A stretch of DNA of 64,000 bases, taken from positions 62,001 through 126,000 of the forward strand of contig NZ_JAPNLJ010000016.1 in NCBI RefSeq assembly GCF_026627445.1, given 5' to 3'. Origin of the DNA: Streptomyces sp. H27-H1 (GTDB taxonomy: Bacteria > Actinomycetota > Actinomycetes > Streptomycetales > Streptomycetaceae). The position numbers and the translations under genes were made by a program. A model generated the notes under the pieces. That model was not told the origin of the DNA. It did not search any database and saw nothing but the letters and a program-made list of their open reading frames with translations. This document shows positions 1-7,559 of this stretch, piece by piece (position 1 is the first letter of the stretch; every line of letters begins with the position of its first letter).

Positions 1-29
1 ATGTCACAAATCGCTTGTCCGTACATGCG

Positions 30-58
30 AACGCCCGCCTCCGGAAGGGGCGGGCGTT
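30..58 (-). terminator. Hairpin terminator after the 75-461 gene
   Basis: A 10-bp perfect inverted repeat (AACGCCCGCC at 30-39, GGCGGGCGTT at 49-58) with a 9-nt loop lies just downstream of the leftward gene ending at 75. There is no long U tract, as is usual in Streptomyces. Confidence 0.6.
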
Positions 59-74
59 GCGTACCAACCTGGAT

Positions 75-461
75 CTACTCGGCCTCCCGGACCTCCCGGG
101 AAGCAGCCGCGAACAGGGCTGCGAGGTCGCGCTTGTTCCTGAGTTCAGCCCACTCGGTGAGGAGTCGGTGGGCCGTTCCGACCGTGTCGGCTGTCCGCCC
201 CGCAGGCCAAGACTGGTCGGGCCAGGCCGCGCTGACAGCCGGATCGATGACGCGGGCGGACGCAATGATGGCGAGCCCCCAGGCGAGCACGTGCTCGGGA
301 CTGATGACGGCGGCGTAGTCGTCCGGGTCGGCCGAACCGTAGACGGCCTTGCAGAGTGCGGGTATAGGCCCCAGGGCGGCGTGGCGGGATGCTTCACGCA
401 GCGCGCTGGACACCGTTGGGGCTGTCGGCAGCAAGGCGAGTTCCGCCGGAGACAAGGTCAT
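75..461 (-). CDS. Hypothetical protein coupled to the serine recombinase
   Basis: A 128-residue soluble protein of unknown function, mostly helical and Ala-rich, with no membrane segment or recognised motif. Its ATG overlaps the recombinase stop codon in an ATGA junction (458-461), and a GGAGGAGC ribosome site lies inside the end of the recombinase gene. The two are therefore translationally coupled and probably work together. A hairpin terminator follows. I do not recognise the family. Confidence 0.7.
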   Translation of the reverse strand: MTLSPAELALLPTAPTVSSALREASRHAALGPIPALCKAVYGSADPDDYAAVISPEHVLAWGLAIIASARVIDPAVSAAWPDQSWPAGRTADTVGTAHRLLTEWAELRNKRDLAALFAAASREVREAE

Positions 462-1063
462 TGCTCCTCCTGTCGAGTGTCGTGAGCGCTGAGGGCCTGC
501 GAGATGGCGCCGACGCTTGGGTTCCTCCCCTTGCTCTTGCCCTCGGCGATGCGGAGATGGGGCTGAATCTGGCGGATCGTGAAGCCGCGCTCGCGCAGGG
601 CCGCGGCCTGGATCGTCAGCGCTTCCGTCATCACCGGCTTGCGTCCACCGACTCGGCCACGCTTGCGAGCCGCATCGAGGCCGTCCTTCGTCTTGCGCAC
701 GATGTCCCGGCGCCGGTCTTCAGCGAGAGCCAGCGCCAGGTCCAGGATCAGGGAGCGCTCCTTGTGTTCGCCGGCCCCGATCCCTTCCAGCACCTTGACT
801 GAGATGCCCCGCTCGAAGAGGTCGTTCAGGACGATGAGCCCCTCGAGGAGGTTGCGGCCGAGCCGGTCGACCTCCTGCACGCAGAGCATGTCGCCGTTGC
901 GGACATACTCGATTGCGGCCAGGAGCCCGGGGCGCTCCTCGGTGCGGAGCTTGCCACTCATCTTCTCTTCGAAGACCTTGAGGCAGATCGGAATCAGGGC
1001 GTCGTGCTGTCGCTGGGTGTTCTGCTTGTCGGTGCTGACGCGGACGAGCCCGATGAGGGCCAT
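458..1063 (-). CDS. Small serine recombinase (resolvase/invertase family)
   Basis: A 201-residue protein of usual resolvase/invertase length. The N-terminal catalytic domain has the nucleophile Ser10 in a VRVST motif and the conserved DRLGR motif at 66-70. The long E helix follows, and a C-terminal helix-turn-helix lies at about 145-190 (GRVGGRKPVMTEA and onward). Such enzymes cut and rejoin DNA at short paired sites through a 5'-phosphoserine link. The gene is preceded by an array of TTGATGAAC/GTTCATCAA motifs that may be its target or operator. It is not the prophage integrase, which is the tyrosine enzyme at 53,732. It could resolve multimers, invert a segment, or belong to a separate inserted element. 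Confidence 0.88.
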   Translation of the reverse strand: MALIGLVRVSTDKQNTQRQHDALIPICLKVFEEKMSGKLRTEERPGLLAAIEYVRNGDMLCVQEVDRLGRNLLEGLIVLNDLFERGISVKVLEGIGAGEHKERSLILDLALALAEDRRRDIVRKTKDGLDAARKRGRVGGRKPVMTEALTIQAAALRERGFTIRQIQPHLRIAEGKSKGRNPSVGAISQALSAHDTRQEEQ

Positions 1064-1075
1064 TCAACTCCCCTT

Positions 1076-1208
1076 CGTTCATCAAACGCTTCATGTTCTA
1101 TCTGAACGCTAGCAGGTTGATGAACGAGTTTCTGAACAACTGCACTACTGGTCGGCCTAATTCAGAGTGGGCCCGGGCCTATGTTCAGCTTCCGACCGAT
1201 TGATGAAC
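1076..1208. repeat. TTGATGAAC / GTTCATCAA repeat cluster, possible res site
   Basis: Upstream of the recombinase start are CGTTCATCAA (1076-1085), its inverse TTGATGAACG (1117-1126) and a third copy TTGATGAAC (1200-1208). CTGAAC/GTTCAG half-motifs lie between them. Resolvase genes often have their recombination sites immediately upstream, so this is a candidate res site or autoregulatory operator. The 1,064-1,378 gap holds this cluster and two hairpins, and no gene. Confidence 0.5.
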
Positions 1209-1225
1209 AGGTCGAACACGAAGAA

Positions 1226-1251
1226 GCCCCCACTGCGAGAGCAGTGGGGGC
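1226..1251 (-). terminator. Strong GC hairpin between late operon and recombinase
   Basis: An 11-bp perfect stem, GCCCCCACTGC with GCAGTGGGGGC, and a GAGA loop. On the minus strand it is followed by TTCTTCG. It probably ends late transcription and may also work in the other direction. Confidence 0.6.
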
Positions 1252-1303
1252 AAGGTCCGTATGGCATCTTATCGTGGGCAGAGCAGGCGAGTTGGGACAG
1301 CAA

Positions 1304-1330
1304 AACACCCCCGCCCAGAAGGGCGGGGGC
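1304..1330 (-). terminator. Terminator after the lysis/collagen-like genes
   Basis: A 9-bp stem (CCCCCGCCC at 1308-1316 with GGGCGGGGG at 1321-1329) and a 4-nt loop. On the minus strand it is followed by GTGTTTTG. It sits about 50 bp downstream of the stop codon at 1379 and likely ends the late operon. Confidence 0.75.
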
Positions 1331-1378
1331 TGCTTCCCTTTCGGCTTCGGGTCGAGGTGAGCTTGATCCGACGGCCCC

Positions 1379-2023
1379 CTACGGGTACTGGCGGCGGGCC
1401 GGATCCAGTGCGGCAGCAGACGGCTTGGGCGATTCCGTCGGCTGCGGCACCCCAGTGCGACGGCACACGAGCGCATCGGGGTCGTCGGCCGGGGCTTGGA
1501 GGGTGTAGCCCGCCGGGCACATGGAGCCGCTCTGGCCGGGCTCACCCGCGGGTCCGGGCTCGCCCTGAGGTCCCTGTTCGCCCTGAGGTCCCTGCGGCCC
1601 GGCAGGCCCTGCCTCTCCCTGCGGGCCAGCCGGGCCAGCCGGGCCCGACGCCCCGTCCTTGCCTGGCGTACCCGACGCGTCGACCCCGGGCGTGCCCGGA
1701 GCGCCGCTCTCGCCCGGCGCACCGGACGGTCCCGGAGGACCGGACGGGCCTGTGAAGCCGGGTTCTCCCTGCTCGCCGGGAGGTCCGGACGGGCCGACGT
1801 CGCCACGGGAGCCGGGTTCGCCGGCCACGGGGGTACCGCCCATGTCCATGACCTGGCGGGCCAGCGCGTCCCGCGCGGTGTTGGCGCCGCGCAGGTCATG
1901 GGTCAGGGTGACGACCTGTACTGCCAGCCACGCCAGGAACGCAAGCATGAGCAGGCCGGTGAGCACGCCGAGCCATTCGGCGCGCGGCCACCGCCACAGT
2001 CGGCGAGCGCGTGCACGGGTCAC
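1379..2023 (-). CDS. Membrane-anchored collagen-like protein
   Basis: 214 residues. A basic N terminus is followed by one membrane segment at about 18-40 (LGVLTGLLMLAFLAWLAVQV). A long run of Gly-X-Y triplets follows (about residues 66-165, many GPQ/GEP/GPS), then a short Cys-containing C-terminal part. The order predicts a type II membrane protein with an external or periplasm-facing collagen-like stalk. Its ATG overlaps the end of the preceding lysis gene, so it belongs to the lysis cassette. Gly-X-Y stalks are common in phage fibres, but a membrane-anchored one in the lysis block is less usual. A role in lysis or in surface display during lysogeny is only inference. Confidence 0.85.
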   Translation of the reverse strand: MTRARARRLWRWPRAEWLGVLTGLLMLAFLAWLAVQVVTLTHDLRGANTARDALARQVMDMGGTPVAGEPGSRGDVGPSGPPGEQGEPGFTGPSGPPGPSGAPGESGAPGTPGVDASGTPGKDGASGPAGPAGPQGEAGPAGPQGPQGEQGPQGEPGPAGEPGQSGSMCPAGYTLQAPADDPDALVCRRTGVPQPTESPKPSAAALDPARRQYP

Positions 2024-2367
2024 GACACCACCGCCCAGATTGCGACTGCTGCGGACAGGAGGGCCAGCAGCATCGGCACGATCAGCTGGTACAGGCGCGC
2101 CTGCCGTTCCCGCTCCCGGCGATCCCGTTCCGTCAGCTGATACTGCTCGAACGCCGTCTCCAACGCGTCACGCTCGTCTCTCACTTTCTGAACATCCTGC
2201 GACAGGGCCGTGATCCGCTGGTCGGTGTACGCCGATTGCAGGGAGTACACCTCGGTGGAAACGACCCTGTCGAGCCGGGCGTTGATGCCCTGGCCCAGCG
2301 CATGGATCTCGTGTCTCAAGGCGTCCACTGTGCGCCCGAGTTCGCCGACGCTCAGCTCTTCGGGCAC
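2020..2367 (-). CDS. Coiled-coil protein with C-terminal membrane anchor (lysis cassette)
   Basis: 115 residues: a long charged helical region (about 1-90, with the basic stretch TERDRRERERQ) followed by one C-terminal membrane segment (LIVPMLLALLSAAVAIWAVV). It starts at GTG 2367 with a GGAG site that overlaps the end of the holin gene. It lies between holin and collagen-like protein, suggesting a lysis accessory role (second holin, antiholin or spanin-like), but the sequence does not settle which. Confidence 0.75.
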   Translation of the reverse strand: MPEELSVGELGRTVDALRHEIHALGQGINARLDRVVSTEVYSLQSAYTDQRITALSQDVQKVRDERDALETAFEQYQLTERDRRERERQARLYQLIVPMLLALLSAAVAIWAVVS

Positions 2368-2379
2368 GCGCTGCTCCGA

Positions 2380-2751
2380 TCAGACGGCCGTCGGGCGGGA
2401 CACGGCGATGCCTGACGGGGCCGGGGCCGGGGCCGGCGCGGTGATCTGCGTGCGGTCCCACATCGCGACTACCGCGGCAGCAGCGGCGAGGACGACGGCC
2501 TGCTGCTCGGCCGACCAGTCGAGGCCGAAGCCCACCGCAAGGGCAAGGGCGGCCTGCGCGAAGCCGAGGACCGCGGCGCCGATCGCATCGCCAGCGACCA
2601 TCGCGAGGATGAGGCCGACGAGGGCTGCGGCGACCGCGTTGATGACGGCCTGCTGGTTGGCAGTGACGTCCACGCCGAACGCGGCGACGAGCTTGACGGT
2701 GATGGCAACGAGGCCGAGCCAGAGCGCCGGCTCACGATTGAAGAGCTTCAT
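2380..2751 (-). CDS. Putative holin
   Basis: 123 residues starting MKLFNREPALW. Three hydrophobic segments are visible at about 9-26, 36-72 (which may fold as one or two helices) and 84-97, followed by a Pro/Ala-rich tail. It immediately follows the endolysin with an AAAGGGAA ribosome site. Actinophage holins with this LFNREPALWLG start are common next to amidases. It would permeabilise the membrane to release the endolysin. An apparent longer frame upstream of 2751 is the shadow of the endolysin gene and was not used. Confidence 0.82.
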   Translation of the reverse strand: MKLFNREPALWLGLVAITVKLVAAFGVDVTANQQAVINAVAAALVGLILAMVAGDAIGAAVLGFAQAALALAVGFGLDWSAEQQAVVLAAAAAVVAMWDRTQITAPAPAPAPSGIAVSRPTAV

Positions 2752-2761
2752 GGGTTCCCTT

Positions 2762-3625
2762 TCAGGACTGGAGGCGGGTGGCGAGCTTGGCGGCGACCTT
2801 CTCGGCGATCTGCTCGGCGAGGGCCGGCGACGCGGCGAGCTTGTCCGCGATCGCTGCGACCTGCTCGGGAGTGAGCGCGACGGGCTGCGCGGTGGCGAGC
2901 TTCTGGAGGATCTGGGCGGCCTTGGCGTCGGCGGCGCCGGCGGAGGCCACGGCGGTACGGAGGTCGCCGTAGGCGTCCCTGTCCGCGCCGTCTCCCCTGT
3001 AGCTCCAGCCCATGTACGGGACGTTTGCCCTGTGGATCTCGGCGAGCTGCTTGGCCTGGTTGGCGTCCATGTCGGGTTCCTCCGTAGGGGCGGTCTGGCC
3101 ATTGGCCCGAGCGACGATGCCCGGGAAGACGATGGTCCTGAACTGGGCGACACGGGCATCGCCGGGGCAGGCAGTGCCGCTCACGGCCCAGTCGGAATGC
3201 AGGCGGTGATAGCCGAAGCCAGGGTCGGACGCGGTGCGGCAGATCCGCAGCGGGATCCCGTGCTGCTGGTGCAGCCACACGCCGAGCCTGATCAGACCTT
3301 CGACCTGCTCGGCCGTCCACGGGTCGCTGTGGTTGCTGTTGGACGCAGTCTCGATCGACACGGCGCCCGTGCCGTCTGCCCGCTTGTTCGCCAGGTAGTT
3401 GGCGTCGGCCCGGGTCTGGGTGCCGATGTACTGAGCGATGCTGCCGTCGAAGGACTGCCCGAAGTGGCTGTCAAGATTCGTGCTATCGCGCCAGTACTCG
3501 AACACGCGCTCCTTGGTCCACGGCGCAGCGATCGAGTGGAGGATGAACTGCGTCGGGACGATGGCCGGCTGGCTGTCGCTTTCCGGCTGCAGCTCCATCC
3601 TCGTGGCGCCTGCATACCAGGCCAT
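2762..3625 (-). CDS. Endolysin, N-acetylmuramoyl-L-alanine amidase
   Basis: 287 residues. The N-terminal half is an Amidase_2/PGRP-type domain that cleaves the amide link between muramic acid and L-alanine. Visible likely zinc ligands are His30 (FILHS), His143 (YHRLHSDW) and Cys153 (GTACPGDA). A linker after about residue 180 leads to an Ala-rich helical C-terminal region (205-287) without a recognised wall-binding motif. There is no signal peptide, fitting holin-dependent release. The ATG has a strong GGAGG site. It is the first gene of the lysis block, directly after the tail genes. Confidence 0.92.
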   Translation of the reverse strand: MAWYAGATRMELQPESDSQPAIVPTQFILHSIAAPWTKERVFEYWRDSTNLDSHFGQSFDGSIAQYIGTQTRADANYLANKRADGTGAVSIETASNSNHSDPWTAEQVEGLIRLGVWLHQQHGIPLRICRTASDPGFGYHRLHSDWAVSGTACPGDARVAQFRTIVFPGIVARANGQTAPTEEPDMDANQAKQLAEIHRANVPYMGWSYRGDGADRDAYGDLRTAVASAGAADAKAAQILQKLATAQPVALTPEQVAAIADKLAASPALAEQIAEKVAAKLATRLQS

Positions 3626-3646
3626 GATGCCTCCAAGGCGTGTGGG

Positions 3647-4372
3647 TCAGGCCTCGCCTGAGTCGTAGGTGTTGGATCCCCAGGTGCCGTGGCTCCAGGA
3701 GTTGACGGTGCCCGCGCCGGATGTCCGCTGACATTCCTGGGTGATCACAACGCGGTCGCCGTACTCGACCCCGGCGAGGTCAGTGCCCGTGGCCCGGTAG
3801 TCGAGGAATGTCTCCTCGTTCGTGGCCGAGATCGTCGGCCCGAGCTGGATGTACGCGCTGTCCCAGAGCGCCCGGATACGGACCTGCCCGGTTGTCGAGG
3901 CGGGGGCAACCACCGAGGCGCGAAGGTCCAGGACGCGGTGCTGCACCAGCCACACCCCGATGTGCGTCGTCACCCAGGACCCGGCCGTCACGGTGACCGC
4001 GGGAATCATGGGCACCGGCACCCAGGGGCGGCCGAGGAATCCGTCCGCGTACTCGTCGTCAGTGATCAGGGTCTTCCCGTCACGCGACAGCACCCGGACC
4101 GTGTCCGCGGTGCCCGCGTCTTGCCCGGACACCGACACAGCGAGGGTGCCGTCGTCGCGCCGGAGTTCCGTTCCGTACAGTCCGCTGGGCAGCTTGCCGA
4201 CGCCGAAGACCGTGGTTCCGCCGGGTCTGATTACGGAGAATCGGCCGGAGGAGATGCTCGCCGACTCCAGCCGGCGGGCCGCCCGCAATTCCCGTACCTC
4301 GCGTTCCAAGGCCTGGATTTTCAAGGCCAGCCCGTTCACGCCCGGGGGCAGCCTGTCGGCGGGAGTGGGCAT
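3647..4372 (-). CDS. Minor tail / tail-tip protein
   Basis: 241 residues. The N-terminal helix (about 12-37) is typical of trimerising phage tail-tip proteins. It is followed by beta-rich sequence (RFSVIRPGGTTVFGVG and onward) and a Gly/Ser/Thr-rich C terminus. It lies in the tail-tip block between another minor tail gene (start/stop overlap at 4372) and the endolysin. The position supports a distal tail or fibre-attachment role. No enzymatic motif is seen. Confidence 0.7.
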   Translation of the reverse strand: MPTPADRLPPGVNGLALKIQALEREVRELRAARRLESASISSGRFSVIRPGGTTVFGVGKLPSGLYGTELRRDDGTLAVSVSGQDAGTADTVRVLSRDGKTLITDDEYADGFLGRPWVPVPMIPAVTVTAGSWVTTHIGVWLVQHRVLDLRASVVAPASTTGQVRIRALWDSAYIQLGPTISATNEETFLDYRATGTDLAGVEYGDRVVITQECQRTSGAGTVNSWSHGTWGSNTYDSGEA

Positions 4373-5481
4373 CAGTCCTCCTCGACAAGGATCGGGCGGA
4401 TGCGGTCCGAGTCAGCGTCGAGCTCCCACGACCAGGCACGCGCGACGACGTCCGCGCCGTTTGGGTGCCGCGGGGATTCCTCGATCGCGACGCGGACGGT
4501 GTCGCCGAGCGCCCAGTCCCGGCCGAGCCGCGGGCTGCGGGACGCCACACCCTCGACCGACCAGACGTTGCTACCGGTACGCATGAGCGCGAGGGCCCTG
4601 GCTGCGTGGGCGTTGAGCTCAGTAGGGTCGGTGATCCCTGACGCGGGGGTGAACCGGTAGACATAGCGAGGCCAGCCGGACGCTTCCAGGTCGGCGGCGA
4701 TCTGTGAGTCGCTCGTCAGCCGGGACGCGCCCTCGCCCTCGCCGCGGGCCGTGACGACCGTGGCGCCGCTACCCGACTCGTAGGATTCGATGAGCCTGTA
4801 GGACGCGATACACCCGGGCAGATCGAAGACCGCCTCAGGGTCGGAGAGAGTGAGGCCGATCTTTGGCCGGACGCGCAGCGGGAGTATGAACCCCGTTTTC
4901 GCCGCGCTCGCCCACTCGACGTCGCACGTCCACTCCGGGCCGCCGTCCATGGCCATGACCTGCTGCATCGCGGACAGCGACGTTCGGTCGTCCGTGGCGA
5001 GGATGTACGAGTCCATGAGCACGCCGGTAGCGGGAGCGTCCATCACGAACGGCAGGCCGCCGGCTAGTGGGGTGGCCATCATCGCCGTGATGATGTTGGC
5101 CTGATCCTGCTGGATCAGGCTGTGGTCATCGACGTACCGCCGGTCCAGGTACGCCTCGGGCGTGATGGCGCCGAGGCTCAGCATCTCGTCACTCCCACCC
5201 TCGCGGGTGAGGATGACTCCCGACCAGATCGGCAGGTCGGTGACAACGTCCACGGCCACCAGCAGTGTGCGGCCCGGAGTGGTACATGCCTCCCAGTCCG
5301 CGGGCGCGCCGCCCAGGTGCATGCTGAGGGATGCGGTCGTGGCCGTGCCCAGCTTCCGTGACAGCGCCTGCGTGGGCGTGAGACTGCGCAGTTCCTCGAT
5401 GACGTTGCCGGTGGTGGCGTCGCACGAGTACCAGGCCAGCTCATACGGATCCGGATCGCTGCCGCCCAGGAGGTCGCTCAC
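4372..5481 (-). CDS. Minor tail protein, likely baseplate hub (ReqiPepy6 gp37-like)
   Basis: 369 residues, GTG start. The N-terminal part (YELAWYSCDATTGNVIEEL, then TPGRTLLVAVDVV and IWSGVILTREGG) resembles the hub-type proteins of actinophages grouped as siphovirus ReqiPepy6 gp37-like, which follow Dit and cap the tail. It overlaps its upstream neighbour by four bases and its downstream neighbour by one. The family name is from memory of pattern and is tentative. A structural tail-tip role is well supported by position. Confidence 0.72.
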   Translation of the reverse strand: MSDLLGGSDPDPYELAWYSCDATTGNVIEELRSLTPTQALSRKLGTATTASLSMHLGGAPADWEACTTPGRTLLVAVDVVTDLPIWSGVILTREGGSDEMLSLGAITPEAYLDRRYVDDHSLIQQDQANIITAMMATPLAGGLPFVMDAPATGVLMDSYILATDDRTSLSAMQQVMAMDGGPEWTCDVEWASAAKTGFILPLRVRPKIGLTLSDPEAVFDLPGCIASYRLIESYESGSGATVVTARGEGEGASRLTSDSQIAADLEASGWPRYVYRFTPASGITDPTELNAHAARALALMRTGSNVWSVEGVASRSPRLGRDWALGDTVRVAIEESPRHPNGADVVARAWSWELDADSDRIRPILVEED

Positions 5482-6656
5482 GTGGTGTTCGCCGAGACCC
5501 GGGTGATGCCGAGGGCGACGCTCAAGGTGACCGATGACCCGGACGCCTGGTTGCCGAAGAGCTCCAGGTACTGATTCGGGGCGGTCGCGATGACCCGGCC
5601 GGATATCGCCGCCGGGGCGTTACCTACCGACCCCTTGGCGATGTTGACACGCGCCGTGGTCGACGCAGTCCCGGACCCGTTGAGCCGCAGTTCACCGCGA
5701 CCCTCCGCGGCGCCCAGGGTGCCCGGCCAGTTGATGTATCCGTCGAGGACGTAAGTGCCGGCCAGCGGCATGACCAGCCTGGTGGGCTGGCCTACGACCC
5801 ACATCCCGGACCGGTTGGACATGGCCAGACCGCCGCTGGTGAAGCTCAGTGCGAAGTACGTGCCAGCGCTGGACGCCAGGGAGACGGTTGCGCTGAAAAG
5901 GCCCGCGGTCGGTTGTTCCGTCGTCGTCCACGCGGACCCGTCCCACCGGTCCGGGACCAGGGTCGTCGTGTTGTCTCGGTACTGGCCGGTGTACGTACCC
6001 GTCGCGTAGGCGGCAGGCGCGATCCCTCGAAGTGCCGATGACCATGGGCGCCAAGCCGATCCGTCCCAGCGCTCCAGGGCGCCCGTCGAGGAGTTGTCCC
6101 TCCACTGGCCGACGTAGTAGCCGGAGGCAAGCGCAGTGTCGGGCAGGATCCCGCCCGGTGCCACAGTGACAGGCCGCACCGTCGTCGACACCGTCGGGGA
6201 GCCGCCGCCCGACGCGGGAACGCTGATCGTGGCCAGCGGCACGTAGATGACCGTACCGGCCGGCGTTGGCGCGACGGGGCTGCCAGCTGCGGTGCCCGCC
6301 AGGTAGACCGCCTCCACTTTGCGAAGGCCCGAGGCATCAACGTCGGTATCCCATACGCGCAGATAGACCAGGTCGATGCGGGCGAGCGTGGCGTGCGCGG
6401 CGTTGACGGTGCCGGGGCTGGTGGAGGACGGCATAGCGGCCCGGTACACGCCCTGCCCGGACCGGTACAACAGGGCCACTCCTGCGGAGACGTTGATGGT
6501 AGAGCCTGCCAGCGAAACGGTGAGGCCAGTGTCGCCAGGCCGGACGCCCGCGCGTGAGCCCATGGCGGTGCCATCGGACATCGCCAGAACGGAGTCGGAC
6601 TGTCGCAGTTCCAGCCCGGAGTAGGTGAGCGAGTCCTCCCACAGCGGATCAGGCAC
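5478..6656 (-). CDS. Tail-tip / receptor-binding-type minor tail protein
   Basis: 392 residues, GTG start. The first half resembles baseplate proteins (MPDPLWEDSLTYSGLELRQ, then a Val/Ser/Gly-rich beta domain). Two related modules occur at about 178-203 and 218-243, each containing a YxGQWRDN or YTGQYRDN motif and an RWDGSAW motif, which look like duplicated surface-binding loops. The C-terminal beta-rich domain (about 250-392) resembles a fibre head. It probably contacts the host surface. It overlaps the hub gene by four bases. Confidence 0.72.
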   Translation of the reverse strand: MPDPLWEDSLTYSGLELRQSDSVLAMSDGTAMGSRAGVRPGDTGLTVSLAGSTINVSAGVALLYRSGQGVYRAAMPSSTSPGTVNAAHATLARIDLVYLRVWDTDVDASGLRKVEAVYLAGTAAGSPVAPTPAGTVIYVPLATISVPASGGGSPTVSTTVRPVTVAPGGILPDTALASGYYVGQWRDNSSTGALERWDGSAWRPWSSALRGIAPAAYATGTYTGQYRDNTTTLVPDRWDGSAWTTTEQPTAGLFSATVSLASSAGTYFALSFTSGGLAMSNRSGMWVVGQPTRLVMPLAGTYVLDGYINWPGTLGAAEGRGELRLNGSGTASTTARVNIAKGSVGNAPAAISGRVIATAPNQYLELFGNQASGSSVTLSVALGITRVSANTT

Positions 6657-6671
6657 GGTGCCTCCTCGAGG

Positions 6672-7541
6672 TCAGAGCCATGCCGAGCGCCACTGTGCGG
6701 TGAGCATGGCGCTGGCGTCGTAGGCGATGGACTGGAACTGGATCGTGGACGTCGAGCCTGCGGGGATCTCGGGCCAGCCCGCCGGGGTGGAGATCCAACG
6801 GCGCCGGGATGCCGTGCCGTCGAGGACGACGGAGTGCGAGTCGCAGTCGATGATCAGTTGCTCGCCCGCAGTCAGGTTCTGGCTGTACAGCAGGGACTGC
6901 ACCGTGCCGTCCGGCTGCTGGACGAGGATCTGCGGCTGGGTGACCGGGCCCGAGACCACGAAGACGGGCCTGGTTGCGATCGTCCCGACATTCGGCGCAC
7001 TGAAGGCACCGGAGACGGTGACGGCAGACAGGGTCAGCGGGGGTGTGAGAGGCACGGACAGGCCGCCCGTGGTGGACGGCAGGCCAGTCGTACCTGACTG
7101 CAATGAGGTCGCGTACCGGCGCGGGTCTGCCGCGGTCACCAGCAGTGAGTACTCCGCGATACGGTCGGTGATCGGCCGGATCAGCGGCTTCCCCGATCGG
7201 CGCACCACGGCCTGCTTTGGCACCGTCTCGTACACGGTCAGTGTCGTCGCGGTCAGCGCGGCGGCGGCCCGCAATTGCTCCATCGCATCGTCGAGCGCCA
7301 TCAAGTCGGGCGCCTCGATCTTGCCGGCCAGGACGATGGGCCGTTCGCCTAGGTACACCCGCCCGGACCAGGCGCCGTGATCGGCCGCGCGCGCCTGGTA
7401 CTCGGACCGGGTTTCTGATCCGTCCCACCCTTCGATCTCTTGGAGATGCCAGGCCACCCCGGCAGCGTCCACCCCCCCGAGGGGGACGCTGCCGAGGTCG
7501 GCCCGCCGGCCGCCGAGGTCTGTGCTCGGGACATAGGCCAC
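6672..7541 (-). CDS. Distal tail protein (Dit-like)
   Basis: 289 residues, GTG start. The layout matches the siphovirus Dit family: an N-terminal belt-forming domain (about 1-140, with WHLQEIEGWDGSE and SEYQARAADHGAWSG) followed by a galectin-like beta domain (PVFVVSGPVTQPQILVQQP through IDCDSHSVVLDG). Dit forms the ring joining tail tube to tail tip. It directly follows the tape measure gene, the standard position. Confidence 0.85.
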   Translation of the reverse strand: MAYVPSTDLGGRRADLGSVPLGGVDAAGVAWHLQEIEGWDGSETRSEYQARAADHGAWSGRVYLGERPIVLAGKIEAPDLMALDDAMEQLRAAAALTATTLTVYETVPKQAVVRRSGKPLIRPITDRIAEYSLLVTAADPRRYATSLQSGTTGLPSTTGGLSVPLTPPLTLSAVTVSGAFSAPNVGTIATRPVFVVSGPVTQPQILVQQPDGTVQSLLYSQNLTAGEQLIIDCDSHSVVLDGTASRRRWISTPAGWPEIPAGSTSTIQFQSIAYDASAMLTAQWRSAWL

Positions 7542-7559
7542 GGCTCACCCGCCCCTCTC

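Noticed and set aside
458..1063. Serine recombinase as the prophage integrase
   Set aside because: At 201 residues it is resolvase/invertase sized and lacks the large C-terminal domain of phage serine integrases; the tyrosine integrase sits at the attachment site.
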